Assembly (NCBI RefSeq): GCF_022539315.1
Contig: NC_066314.1
Location: 62,605,543-62,669,542, forward strand
Direction: 5' to 3'
DNA: 64,000 nt
Source: Serinus canaria
Taxonomy: Eukaryota > Chordata > Aves > Passeriformes > Fringillidae
Shown here: one piece after another, positions 1 through 13,053 of the stretch
How the letters are laid out: each line of letters opens with the position of its first letter
Position numbering within the stretch: position 1 is the first letter of the stretch
The notes under the pieces: generated by a model
What the model was told of the DNA's origin: nothing
The model's input: the letters and a program-made list of their open reading frames with translations, nothing else
Databases searched by the model: none
Made by a program: the position numbers and the translations under genes

Positions 1-3000
1 CAGGACACTTACCCCTATCCAGCACACACATTCAATGTCCATTGGTCATATAAGAGAAACAAAGTTCCCAGTAGGTTATTGGGGAGCCACGTCCCTCTGT
101 GAGCTAGCCAGAGTCCATATCTCTTAAGTTTCTCTCCTTCATCCTGTCTCCATGGTGAAAACCTTGGTGTCCTCCTTCAGGAGAGATATAGGGCCTCCTT
201 ATCTTCTGGAGGCCTTTGCTAGCTCACAAAAACAGCACAGAATGTCTTTCCTGCACTAGGGTCTCTTTTCTAGATGTTCTTGGACGGATTTTGGAAATAT
301 CTCCTTAAGTCACAAATCAGCTTTTCTCACCTTGTTCTGAAAACATTTCAGTTGCATGCAGGGATGATTACTCTGCTGCCACATTTTGAGGCTGCAATGA
401 ATATTCAACCTACCTCATGAATTCAGCTTTGGCACCATTAGCATCTCTCTCATAACAAACCAAAATCAGGTGGTTTAAGTGAAAGTGCCATCCTGTCCAG
501 TCAGAATTCAAGCACACACCTCAGCCAAAACTGCAAAAAGGCTAAAACCCCAAAGCACAGCTAGGGCAGAAGTTAAAGACCAGTCCTCACAATCCAGCCT
601 AAACCCTCTGGCAAAGCACTAAGTCCCACTCATAACTACTCATAAAACTGTAGCTTCTGCTTTTGAAAGATACCTAAAAATCTTCCTTCAGTGCTTGGAG
701 AATGCAGCTCACTCCAGGAGATAGTTGTCTGGACTACTTGCCTCAACCATAAAAAATATGCAATATTTTTCTCTTCTGAAATTAAGCTTTGTTTTCCTTC
801 TTTATTACTGCCTTTATTGTAGAGGTACTACCTAGAGTTTTTGACACCAGTTACTGCTTGGGTTTGTTTAATTAAACAGACAATCTTTTAAATCCCTTGC
901 ATAAAGACAAATTTTCCAAGAGCTACATTTTAACATTAGGACATTTTCATTAGTGGGTTGTGGCAATTATTTTCTTATATCAATAAAAGCTAAAGCTATG
1001 TTATTTTCTATGGGTTAGTTCCAGAATTCATAATTGCCAATGCTCATATTAGAAGCAGGCAAAATATTTGTACTGATCGTTTTAGACCAACAACACTAAT
1101 ATGAATTTTTTTCATGAAAAAAACTTAATTATGCTTTATATTCCTAAAAGAAAAAAGTGTTTTACTAAAATGATTCTGATTTCCATAAACTTTACATGGG
1201 ATTTAGGTAAATAAGTGCTTTATATACATCCAGGCACTTTCTAAACATTGACACAAAGCAAAGAGAAAAAAAACCCTAACTCCTTCTGAAGTCAGCAATA
1301 AACAGAATGAGATATATTTCTTTTTGAAGGGCTCTCCATGACCAAGAGTCTAAGAGACAAAACATCTTGGAGCACCCATCCCATGGAAGGCAATTACAGA
1401 AAAGCAATCTAGAGTGCTTGCTGACAAATGATGAAATAATAATTTAGGAAATAGAAAATAAAATACACCTTACCTGGTATCATAAAACTGTAGCTTCACC
1501 AGGGGATTTTCACGGTGTTATTAAGTTTGAGAGACAAGCTCAAGTGGTTTAAATAATTGAAAGAAGAAAATACAACTTTCACAACATCATGTCTCAAAGT
1601 ACACTTCTTTGTATTTAATATACAGGGCAGCCTCACTCCAAATACATTTGAGATTTTCTATTTCATGTTTTGCAGATATGTTTGCAGCTCTGTGCAGGCA
1701 TCTAATTTCCAACCAAAGACAATACACTGAGGGCAGCATGAGGTTATAGCAACAAGCCAGTCAGAAAACAAGTTATTCAAAGACTGTTCAAAATAATCCT
1801 GCTGTTCTACCTATTGCACCACCTTTGCTTTCAAAGGACAGAGCAATAGACTGTTCACTGGACAGTTTTCATGAAACCAACATTACATAGTTTAGATATT
1901 CTTACCTAATTTGAAACAAAAAAAATAAATGTTTCACTCTACAGTATCACTGCCATGCTTCTGCATGAGTCCCAAACAACAAAACTATTCTCATTTCTGT
2001 GCCTCAAAGAGTAAAAGAAGGTGGGAGCATACGTCTGCACCAACATCTGGCTCTGGGATAAAGAAACTAGATGAAATGGAAAGTTTTTTATGGCAACTTG
2101 GTAATACAGCAGAGCACTTTGCTCAAGAAACTGAGACAATAGATTTTCTTCTGCAGTACTTGCAAGAATAAAAGTATATGGTTAAATGTTTGTGAATTCT
2201 GTCAGATAGCCTGCTCTTCCAAGGAGTGTAGATCCCCAGAACTCCACCAGAGCTACAGCCTTGTTTATGACCCAGCCATTCAGACTCCCCAGGAGAACAG
2301 TCCTTTACAAGAACCTCTGAAAAGAACCAAGTGGTGGTTATGGAGAGAAACTTCTCAAGTGGTTTAGCAGCTAACTGAAACATAGGAAATGAGGGAAAGG
2401 TGATTTTCACACTAGAGACAAAATACTGGCTGGGAAGTGAGATGCATGACTGTGCAGAAAACACAGTTGAAAATGGAGCTGTTTATGAGGCAACAAAACA
2501 TAGCATGCTTTGAAAATGCTCATAGAGGGTGATTGTAAAGCTAACTGACTGGGGAGATGCAAGAGCATTTCACAAGAAGCCAGGGGGATTAGCAGCAAAT
2601 GAAAACCTGCATTAATCCACACATGCATGAAAATAATAACCATGACCCAAGAACTTAAACCAGTACTCACACTCCATCAATAAAATATGGCACCCTTGTG
2701 CCTCCCTCTCTGTACTATCAGCTCCATTTTTAAGAGTAGACAGAAGAGAATACACAATGCTGAGGTTTTTAAGGTGAATTGAGAATGAAGAAGAAAAATT
2801 ACTGTTATATAGCAAGAGAAATCTATGAGGCACAAACATCTTTGCTGTAGGCAGCTTAGATCTTCCCATTTCCAAAGCTACAGAGATGAACCAGGAAAGG
2901 TTTTAGCTCAGAGAAAACTCAGGTCAGAGATCCAGGGAGATTCATGAATGAGGGGAAACTACAGCAACTGTAGCACTTGTACCTGGAAAAAAACTAATAG

Positions 3001-3029
3001 GGGCAGAGTTTGGAAGGATGGTACAATTT

Positions 3030-3200
3030 CACCAAGTCATAGGGTATTAGCTATTTCTTGCCCCCCAGCATCTGACAAAAAGTGTGAAATAAGAGAGATG
3101 AGCTTTTTCACATAGAGTGCAACTACACTGTGGATGTCACTGCCACAAGATGCCATGGAGGTAAAAGAAAGGATATAAACCAGAGAAAAATAATTTTTTT
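3030..3200 (+). repeat. Possible old LINE (CR1/L3-like) tail fragment
   Basis: The words around 3095-3165 (a stretch on TGGATGTCACTGCCACAAGA followed by an ATGCCATGGAGG-type phrase) resemble the 3' region of ancient CR1/L3-type LINEs that encodes a Trp-x-x-Leu-Pro-like segment. The match is from memory of the family and is weak; boundaries are approximate. Confidence 0.25.
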
Positions 3201-6200
3201 AGAGACAGAATCCTGAAAAAGTACTTTAAGAGCATTATTCTGCATTTGGCTTGTGTCTCATACTCTTTTACTTGACCTCCAGTACTGAGCAGTCTCAAGA
3301 AGAGAACATCAAATGAGTCTTTGATTTTGCATGGCTTGTTACTATGTTCTTGTGCTCTGACATATCTCAAGGGTTAAATTCAGGAGTTTTGCCAAGAACA
3401 CAAATTTGGGCATTTTGCCTCTTAAACACTGTGACAGGAATTAGTTAAATCCAACTTTGTAATGGACACTGTTTAAAATCTACACTGCTGTTCCCAGTGC
3501 TGTCATCCTTGGAGGCAAGACTGCCATCAGCACTGTCTCTTTTCACCCTAGACTTTGGTCTATTAACACTGAGTGAAGAATTCACCCTCACTCTTCTACC
3601 ATATCCTTCCTTGCTAATTATCAGCAACTCGGGAAACTTTGCTCAATAATAGCATTCAAGTTTTAATGTGATCAACCCATCAATAGGAAGGCTGCATTTC
3701 ATTGATCCTGAATAAATTGCACCCCAGTGAAATCTATGTCTGCTCTACTATCCTGATTTTGCAGAAATTCTGCATCTACAGCAGCTAAAATGCTGAAAAT
3801 AAAGGCAAATCATATACAGGGAACATGAAAAATTGATAATATATGCCACTGAGTGGATGGACTTCCCAGAAAGACTCAGCTTTTAGAACCAGAGTCAGAT
3901 GCTATTTACTCACCTAAATAATTATTAGGATGTTTTCAAAGGAGGTCAGCACTCAGTCTGTTGAAATCTTTTGAAAACCTGGTCATAATAGTCACAATGA
4001 GAACTGAGTTCTTTTGGAAAACTGAGAGTGCCAAGCCAGTGAGAGGTGGATCTCAGACAGAGAACTTGCTTCATAACACCTCTTGAAATACTCAGCAGTG
4101 GTTGATGGGAACAGGTGAGTATCTACTCTACCCTCTGATTGCAGACTACATCAGATAAACAACAAGTTGGGACTTTTCTGTTATATTGATTTCCCAACAA
4201 AAATCCTGGATTGCAAAAAAGCCTTTTATGAAGGAAGGTATTGATTCAAGGAATGGTTTGATTTCCCCTCAGAACACTGGTTCTATGCACTGCAGTTCTT
4301 GGGACCGCCAGGCAGCCACTGCTTCCTGACTTCTGGATTCACAAAGTAAGAAAAAGCAAAATCTGGGTCTTAAAAATTGTGATTCTGTAGGTGTTTGCCT
4401 GATGGGACTTGGAAAGGAGATATCTGTGGTCATCCTACACCCAGCCCTCAGTAGCCACACCAACTCTGCAGCTCTTGATGCTTTCAGGTTTCCAGTTCCT
4501 TAGTGTCCCTATACCCACAGGATGTGTTTCAGTTGTCTAGGACTGTTTCAGAGGCCTCCTGGTATCTCATGTGGCTGCCTGATACTACTCCAGGAAGTCA
4601 CAGCACTCACTGGTACCAAAGACATCTAAAGCAGCACTAGATGCCAGTGTTTAGGCACTTGAATTGCTCCTCCACAAAGTTTGAGACAAGCTACTACATC
4701 TTTGAGGAGTCCAGTGTGCCAAGCAGATGCTTTATCCAGCAACTGAGGCAAAAAAAAGTGAACATTCATATTTTTCCTTCAGTAAAATTTTTTCAACCAG
4801 AAAGTTACTCCAAATACTTTCTACAAGAAAAAAAAAGAGTTTACTTCTTATACATTCTAGCCAAATGCTGCATAGGAAGTCTGTGAAACAATTTTCTGAC
4901 TTGTATTTCTCAACCACAAACTTCTAAAACATGAAGAGTTACCTACCTACAATTACACAATAAGAAACAGAGAAGTAGCATTAGCAGAAATGGCTGAAAG
5001 CTCTTTCACCTCTTATTTACAAATAAACAACTTCTTTTTGTAATTTTTAAAGGTAATTCTTTAAAAAAAATCTTACTGTAGAATAAGAAAAACCAACAAA
5101 ATCCTATTTATGATTTCTACACACATCATAATACTTTTATTCATTTTATACCTTTTTAGTTTTCTACCTACTCTACAAAGACATTTATCACTTCCAAATG
5201 TTCTAATATCTACCATTTTCATTCTCCAGATCCTTTCAGATCTTTTTATATTTTTCATGGAAACCAGAGTCAGAAGAAGAATGAAGAGAATCTCTGTAAT
5301 TAAAACACTCAGGCCATATTTTTAATTATTTGTTTCATTTTTTTCTAGGAAGTAGAAGTTGTTTCACCCCAAGACATCAACCAATTAATTTTCCCAACTG
5401 ATTCCTGAAGTGTTTATATAACTTCACACCTGCAGGTCGAAATTGGGAAAAAAAACCCAAACAAACTATAACTTGAAATTTAAATTGCACTGTCCTACAG
5501 TGACATTCCTTATCCCTAAAAACCTGTGGGCAGCCTGCCAGAATTTGTCATGTATGGAGACATACAGGGACTTTAGTGTTCTGGTTGGTTCAGAGTCATT
5601 GATGACGATGGGCAAAAAGAGGATGCTAAAAGCTTGTGAATGTGAAATTATATGCCTTTACACTGCTTTAGCATTGCTCATGTTTAATGATGGTAAAATA
5701 CCTTCTGCAGTCACAGAAAGAGAGAGATACTGCTGGATGAGAGTCTTGGAAGAGTATCTGGCAGGACCAGGAAGAGATGCATTTGAAAATACCTGTGTTG
5801 GTACTGGGCCCAAAGATGATCAATCTTGTTTCTGTAGCTAATAACCTGAGTGGATCTGAAATGACTGCATTGAAACTTTATTTTCAGGTGGGTTTGGTTT
5901 TTTCTTTTTTTTTTTTAATATTTCAGTTGATGACATTTCCAAAAACTTTTTTTGAAACCCCAACCAACCAAACAAGAACCACATCAAAGCCACAGAAATT
6001 AAAAAAAAAAAATTCTATTTTTTAAATTTGAAAATAAGACAAGCACTCAAAAACAAAGAAGAAAGTTTCTATTTTATAACCCCTACATAACCTTTTTCTT
6101 TTTCACTTTTTTCTTCTTATTAGAGGACTACTTCATGATATTGTCCAACTGCTAAAGTGAATCACAGCCTTAGGGAGGACATTTAATTCTGGACTCCAGT

Positions 6201-6831
6201 TCTTAGCTCTAAATACTTGACTCCTTCATCAAAGCTTTGAAAATTTTATCACTTTTGTTTTACATTAGACATATCCAAAACTTATCTGTTTGCAGGTGGG
6301 AACTTTGCACAGCCCTTTCAAAGTGCCTCCTGTAAAGAGCCTTGCTACTCATGGGTGAGCCTTTGAAGAGGTTTTCTGCATGTTCCCAGCCTAATCTCAT
6401 TGCAAGTAACACTGTCTTTACATTTTTCTGTTTATTTAGACTTTTCAGTGTGTTTACCACAAAGTATAATTGTTTTACCATAGCTTTTGTACAACTGGAA
6501 AGAATCCTTGTGTGTTTACTTCATCACCATAAAAAAACCAAGCAAACAAACAAACAAAAAAACCCCATACCAAACAGTAAACTTTGTAACAAAGTTTCCT
6601 CTTTGACAAAGCAGAATCTTTTGGGTGAATCTTCAGCAGATGCTCCTATGTATTTGAAATCATTCAAATTTCTTACTCATAGTGTATATATAACTTTGTG
6701 TGAGTCACGGAATGTGAACAGTTCCCTGGGTGCTCATTTTCTGAGATGCAGCATGTGTTTGTGCAGGTATCTGACCATATCCTCTCTCTTCTACCTCAGG
6801 TACTTGTACTCTTTGCAACAGATGGCTGTTT

Positions 6832-7135
6832 CCAAATATATATATAAAAAACAGGCATCATTTTTATATTGACATAATTGCAATTCTATATCTTTATTCT
6901 ATATGATTCCTATTTATTTTATGGATGTATTATATATTTTTCTATTTTTAAAAATATTTATATTTTATGTTAATTTTATACCTTTAAATATTTGGTTTCA
7001 TATATTTAATGTATTTTTATCTTATGTTTTTATATATTTTATAATAATATCTATGTTTTACATATTTATATTTTTATATTTTTCTTTCATGGATTTATTT
7101 TCTACATGCTTACTACCCATCATATAATTTAATTC
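6832..7135. repeat. AT-rich low-complexity tract
   Basis: About 300 bases are composed almost only of A and T, dominated by TATTTAT/TTTTATAT words. The open frames that cross it are strings of Ile, Phe and Tyr, an artefact of composition. Confidence 0.85.
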
Positions 7136-7144
7136 CTATTTCTT

Positions 7145-7495
7145 TTCTGTATTTCTTTAACCCCACGTGCTCTCAGACCAATTTTGGAAGGCCACCCCAG
7201 TCTTGCAAGCGCCTTCCTGTCGCCCTGATTTTTTAAGATTTTCTAAGCCTTCTGATGTTTACACTCTTATAACAAACTCACACACTTTCTGTAAATAACT
7301 TATTGTTTTGCATTCTTTTATGAAAAAAGTGAAATTTGATGAATTGTTCGTTTGTCCAGCACCATCGGAGAGGCGGCACTTTCACCCTGCAATCCACTGT
7401 CACTTTTGAAAATCTATAAATGTTAGAGTCAAACAATAAACTTCCCTTTTCACCTTACGAACAGCAGTGTATGTTATTCGTGTCCTATAGTGACA
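7145..7495 (+). mobile_element. Possible LTR remnant
   Basis: This non-coding stretch has an AATAAA at 7434-7439 followed about 60 bases later by a TGTTATTCGTG-type end, just before the CpG-rich patch. The arrangement of polyadenylation signal and short tail is LTR-like, but I could not find matching target-site duplications. Confidence 0.25.
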
Positions 7496-7499
7496 CGTT

Positions 7500-7660
7500 C
7501 TCACTGTGATCCCGCGGCTGGGCTGGGCTCGGGGGATCCTTGGAGCCGCTTCCCGGCGCTCGGAGCGGTGCCTTGGGCTCTGCTGCCCTCCGGTGGCCCC
7601 GCGGAGGGCGCGGAACGGGGCGCGCTCCTGGTCCCCTCCAGCCCAGAGCACTCCATGGTC
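7500..7660. promoter_or_regulatory. Small CpG-rich patch
   Basis: This stretch of about 160 bases is rich in CpG and G/C (for example CCGCGG and GGCGCGC-like words) inside AT-rich surroundings. It lies about 6.7 kb upstream of the STAB2 start codon. It could be a small CpG island or promoter of an unannotated transcript, a distal STAB2 element, or the body of an inserted element next to the LTR-like stretch. Confidence 0.45.
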
Positions 7661-10247
7661 CTGGGCACCGATCTGGAGAGGGACGGAGGATGCTGGTGGA
7701 GGGACTTTTGAGTTTTGCTCGCCAGGAGCCATCCCCGCCTCGGGGGTCACCTTTGGAAGCACTGACACAAACTATCGAGAGGCAGAAAGGGAGAGTGGCT
7801 TGTCCTCATCTTAAATAACAGAGCCAAAACCAGAGCCTGAGCTTCCTTCTCCCCAGTCCAGCTCTTCCCCACGCCAGGAACACCACACTTGGCTCTTCCC
7901 AGCAAGGCCAGATGCCCCTGTGGCCAGCCTTGGCTCAGGGATTCCCATTCTGCATCCCCACACTGAGCTACCCAACTAGCACAGCACATCACATCACATC
8001 ACACAGCCCTGTAACTCAATGGAAGCCATGGCAAGTTTACACATCAGGAGGAAGAAGACAATGAAAAATAACATTGTGTTATTATTGTATTTGTGGGAGT
8101 AATGTCTCATGTTTTCTGCACAATTTTCTGTCATGTTTTCGGCACAGTTTTTTTTCACAATCAGATTTGTGGATAGCTTTTCCTAGACAAGATAATTGGC
8201 TGAAATCAATCCACTACAGCCACAACCAAGCAAATTTGGATAATGCTATAAAGGCTGCATTTAAAAGGAAGAAAGAAAAAAAAAAAAAAGCTGAGCAAGG
8301 GTTGATTGCTCCATATCAGTATCTGCAATTCAGTTCCCTTTGTAGTGAATTATTAACTATATTAATCTAGCTTTGTTGAAGTCTGACTACACAAAACAGA
8401 AATATTACTGTGAGAGCATACAAGTTCTACACAGGCCAAAATTAAAGCAAACTCTCTGCATTATCTAGTGCTAGGAAGGAAGTCATCAGGTTTACATTGC
8501 AGTAAACATTTGTTACATTGCAGTAAAAACACAGTCTCTGCTCCTTCCTCAGCTCCACAAAATCCCTTAACTTATGGTGCCTGGATTTCCCAAACATCCC
8601 CAGTCCTACCATGGCTACCTGCTAAGATCTGAAATGTAGGTGCCACCACTCTCTGTCCTGCTTCTCTACCACAGGGTTAGAAAAATCAACGTAACATTTA
8701 CAGCACCAGAAATCCATGTTGTACATCCCTCTACCCATCCCAAATCCTGGAATCTCAGAGTTTTCCTGATATGTTTCCTTTACATACTGGAACCTTAGCA
8801 GAACTGCAGTAGAAGACATAAAAAAAAACTCCACCATCCTTCCTGCATATTTATAAACTGCAAAATATGTTTGCTTGAGAAATGCCATAATGATCCATTT
8901 GAGCCAACTTTGAAAGCCTATTATTGGTTCCTAGCTTCCAATATTCCTTGATCACATTTTAAATCTGAAGCTCCTTACATGCTGGCATTAAACAGCCAGA
9001 AGTTAACTCAAATTACAAATTCATTTTAGTGTATTTATCCAGCAGTTCAGAATTGCACTTAATTTTATTTCAAATCTCTGCAAGGAATACATGCTGTATT
9101 TAAACTCCATTAAGCATGAAATTTAATGATTCTGAAATGTGTAATGCCACAAGGAAAAGGCAAAGTTTTCAAAGAAAATTGAGATTGTTGTACCTCCTTC
9201 ATTGACCACAACATTGGCTGGCAGCAACATGGGATCAAAGTCAGTGCCTGGTCTATCAAGAATGACAAGGCAGTAGATGGAAAGTAGAGACAGGGACACA
9301 AAGATGACTTTAACATTCCTGTAAGCCACCTGCACGTCCAGATCCAGGTCACTAAGTCCTTTCCCCTGCCCCATGGCACTGGGAACCCTGTAGAATCATC
9401 TCCTTGTACATCTGTCTCACAGCTGTATGTGGAGAATACTTCCAAGAAATTGGGGACTTATCAGTAACTCCTGTATCCTACAGAGCCTACATGACCTGGG
9501 ACTTTAGGCATTCCTTGAGAATGACTTCCACTTTTTAAGCAACCTGCAATCACAAATAACATGAAAGGGTAGCAGAGTACCTGTGAGCAGCCCCTGATTT
9601 GGTGGCAGTTCAATTGCAGAGCATGATGCTGATTCTAAGCTCAGCATTACAGCTCCCCAACCCAAGCTAGCCCCAAAAATTTGTGGTAAATATCAAAGTC
9701 CAAGTTAGCACCGCACACACCGCTCTCCTCATGGCTCCCTCTCACCACAGCTTCAGCTAGAATGCCTTTTGTTTACAATTTCACCAGCTGAAAGACTCTT
9801 TTGAGAACACCAAAAAAAAAAAAACCAACAAAAAAAGAAAAAAAACACACACAAAAAAAAACCAGAAGGGAAAGAAAGCAAGCTGAAGAGGCCACTATGA
9901 GGATCTAATCTATGGCTGAGACCACCCCTTGCCTGGCAGTCTGCATTGCCATCAGCTGTATGCATGGTGAGCACATTGGGGTTTAGATCAGCTGTCGGTG
10001 CCTTCTCCCTCATTAGCATGGATAAAGGCGCTGCCTGTGCCGGGTGTGCAGCATTCCTCAGCATGCCAGCTGCAGCTCCATCCCAGGGCATCCTCTGGGC
10101 CTGGAGAATTAATTAGTTCTGATAGTCACCGTGCTTCAAAATGATGGCTGTCATAACCCTGCAGATAAAATTACACACCCCTGGCATTTTCCACATTGCC
10201 CATTCAGGCTCTCCGTAGGCCACCGTGGGCTTCCTCAGATGTATGGC

Positions 10248-10302
10248 ACTGGAAAGATTTAACTTGCCAACCCCCTTTTTTTTTTTTTTATATCTCTTTG
10301 TT
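10248..10302. repeat. Short dispersed word, copy 1 (see 13006-13053)
   Basis: A phrase of the CTGGAAAGATTTAACTTGCC type followed by a T-run and TATATCTC occurs here and again at 13006-13053 with one or two changes. Flanking sequence does not match, so this may be the conserved core of a small repeat. Confidence 0.4.
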
Positions 10303-11954
10303 ATGTTCCAATTAAGTCTGTGTTAATCAAAGGCAGTATTTCCCAAATATTCCCCCCTCCTTTCCCCAAGCCTCCTCCTAGGCAACTTGAGGGTTTGTAC
10401 CCCCCTTCCTCCCACCTACAATTAGCATTCAGACGTTTCTCTCAGCAGAGCCAAAGCCTCCCTCCCTCTAGGAAGCTTTCTTCTTATGAACACATTTTAT
10501 ATTTCCCTACCCTTCTGCAAGGTGCTCTAGCCAGTTTCCAAACAAAGAGCAAAGTGACTTCCCTCAGACATGTGGAGCCTCCAACTGTATTCAAACACCC
10601 CTGTGACAGTTTTCCTGCTGTGACTGGCTCTAAAACAGAAGCCACATACAGTAAAAAACAATAATTCATTGATTTTCTTCTGTTTACTTCCAAATTACCA
10701 AGTAAGAATATCAAATTTAGCTCAATACTGCCCTCACCCTTGGCACTCTGTAAGATCTCACTAAATAGGCTGCACCCCTGGCAGAGGAGCTGAGCTGCTG
10801 GGAGGGTGGAATGTACCAGGAAAGGAATCCCAGCTTTTATCACGTGGAAATCACAAATGTTCAGGCTGCAATGAGTGTTTTCTTTCAAAGTAGTCTTATC
10901 ACTTTCTTATTTCTTTCTCTGAAATGGTGTTTTGGCAATATGATTGAGCTTTGTATGAGTCCCTGAGACCTCATCATGTGAAGCTCAGTCACCTCAGGTT
11001 GAGTGAGCTTCACATTCTGAAAGTTAAGGAGAACAAAATACAATGCAAGCTATGTGGTCAATATTCAATTAAAATTTTTTAAAATGCAGGAAGTTGAGCA
11101 TCTATCAAAACTGTGCAGAACAAAGCAAGCACTGCAACCATCATGCCTGTATCTCTGCTGATTTTGATTTACTTTGAACTGACCTCACGAACCTGGCTCT
11201 GAAAAAGAACAACAACCTCGTGGTGATGCTGAAATGAGCACAAACATTCTTTTCAAAACCATCTACATAAATGAGCCATCACCTTTTCTCTGGTTGGTTG
11301 ATACTTACAGCACAGAAATCGAAGCAGTAACTTGAGGAGAGGCAGTAGGTGGATGAAGAAAGTAAAAGGACAAGTTCATAATTACCTAGAGTAGGAGCAT
11401 CCAGTCCATGAATGCAATAGCTAAGCAGAGCAAAACTGTGACACACAAAAGGGAATGCCCCAGCATGTGGTATTTGCAGTATTAAAGTACACACAGTAAC
11501 TTAATAATCTTTTTCACCAGGCTGCTTGCTACCTGAAAGTTTTCAGAGGTACAAGAAGCTGAGAAACAGGGCAATCTGAGGAGGGAGGCTTGGCTGGGCT
11601 CCCCATGCCAAACTGATCCTGGCTTTCAGGAAGCCACTCCCTGGTAGGCTGGCAGACACCCTGGCACCCTGCACAGGCTGCTTCAAGCACTGAGGTGACA
11701 CCTTCCTGTTGGGGAAGATGAAACAGGAAAGCCTTAAAATATGATTGTCTGGCAAAAGATTTTGAGAATATGGAAACTATAAATGAGATTGAAATGAAAG
11801 CAAGCTTTGAGATCCCTTAGTTAGAGAACAAAAGGAAAACAATGGTATGGCCAGCTGAAGGTAATCCCCTTTTGGTGAAACAATACCTCTGCTTGCAGGC
11901 AGGTCCAAGGGTCAGACCCTACTAGCTTGGCAGAAGGGGCCCAAAGAGCAGTTT

Positions 11955-12390
11955 TTAGGGTTTAAAATGTGACACAGCATGGTAATGTAATAATTCTTAT
12001 AGGGTGAATGTAAATGCTATAGGATTTGAGTCGTGTATTAGACTGGTTAGTGAGAATTAGAATATTCAACAAAGAAGAAGATTTAGTGTATTGTAATGGG
12101 AACCTCACTCTCTTATCCTCTTTTACTTTTTACCTCTTTTACTCTCTCATCCTCTTTACCATGCTTTTGCCTTCTTTCTCTTTCCCACTTTCTTTACTTC
12201 TCTCAGCCCTGCTCTGGGCTGTGGCTGGCAGCTCCGAGCAGGGCCCCTGCACCCACATCTTTGCAATAAACCACAAATTCCAAGACCTGGCTTCAGAGAT
12301 CTCTTGTCCCTTTCCGTCCCCACCATCCTACCCCCAACTCTCCTACACCTTCCCACACCCAGGGCCCCACCCAGAGTGCCAGGTGACCTC
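11955..12390 (+). mobile_element. Possible LTR remnant of an endogenous retrovirus
   Basis: A long pyrimidine-rich stretch (12100-12210) leads to a GCTCTGGGCTG-type region and an AATAAA at 12265-12270, then a C-rich tail. This order resembles the U3-R-U5 layout of avian LTRs. No target-site duplication was found and the ends are approximate. No retroviral coding sequence is visible next to it. Confidence 0.35.
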
Positions 12391-13005
12391 TTAGTCTGAA
12401 TTTCTGCCCCAAGTGGGGCAGGAGCCAGCCAGGGAGGGTCTGGAAAAGTCTGTAACCTCCATGAAGAAGGAAAATGCCTGTCAGCAACAGGAGGAAAGGG
12501 TGGCTGGTCCCTCTGGTGCAAGGAAAGCAGCCACCATAGCAGTTAGTGAGGAGCCCATGGCCTGATGAGAAGGGAGAGGAAGGAAAGGGAAAAAGAGTTT
12601 ACTTCACACAAATGCCTATACAAGAGGCAAGAGCAGATAACAAGAGAGCTGATGCTGACACTTTTTATCTCAGCCTACAGGGCAGGAAAGGGACGTGCTT
12701 GATTTACAGCTCCTTTCAGCACCACAGTGACAGGCAGGAGACCCAGCTGACCCTGAGCTGCTGAAGGAGCTGCCAGCTCCTGCCAGAACCCACACAGGGA
12801 CACAGGGACCAGGCAGATGTGCTCTGCCCACGTGCCACTGACCCTGCCCAGACAGCCACTCTGCACAAGTGGGAGGGTGAATTGCACTCCCAAACTTCCC
12901 ACAAGGAATGGGATGTGGCCTTGGGCTATCCCTGCCCTGAAGAGGAGATTCTCCAGGATTCTGCTTTTGGAGTAAAACCTGAGCCATCCCTTCTGCCAGG
13001 GGAGG

Positions 13006-13053
13006 GACTGGAAAGACTTAACTTGCCAAACCTTTTTTTTATTTATATCTCCA
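13006..13053. repeat. Short dispersed word, copy 2 (see 10248-10302)
   Basis: The phrase CTGGAAAGACTTAACTTGCC is followed by a T-run and ATTTATATCTCC, matching the copy at 10248 in the same orientation. Confidence 0.4.

Noticed and set aside
1929..2171. Open frame whose C-terminal part looks protein-like, rich in Glu, Leu and Gln
   Set aside because: No family recognised, no splice context, and the N-terminal half is compositionally ordinary intergenic DNA. I could not support it as an exon.
7400..7818. Several overlapping open frames on both strands in the CpG-rich patch
   Set aside because: High GC removes stop codons in all frames. No frame shows a recognisable domain or conserved start.
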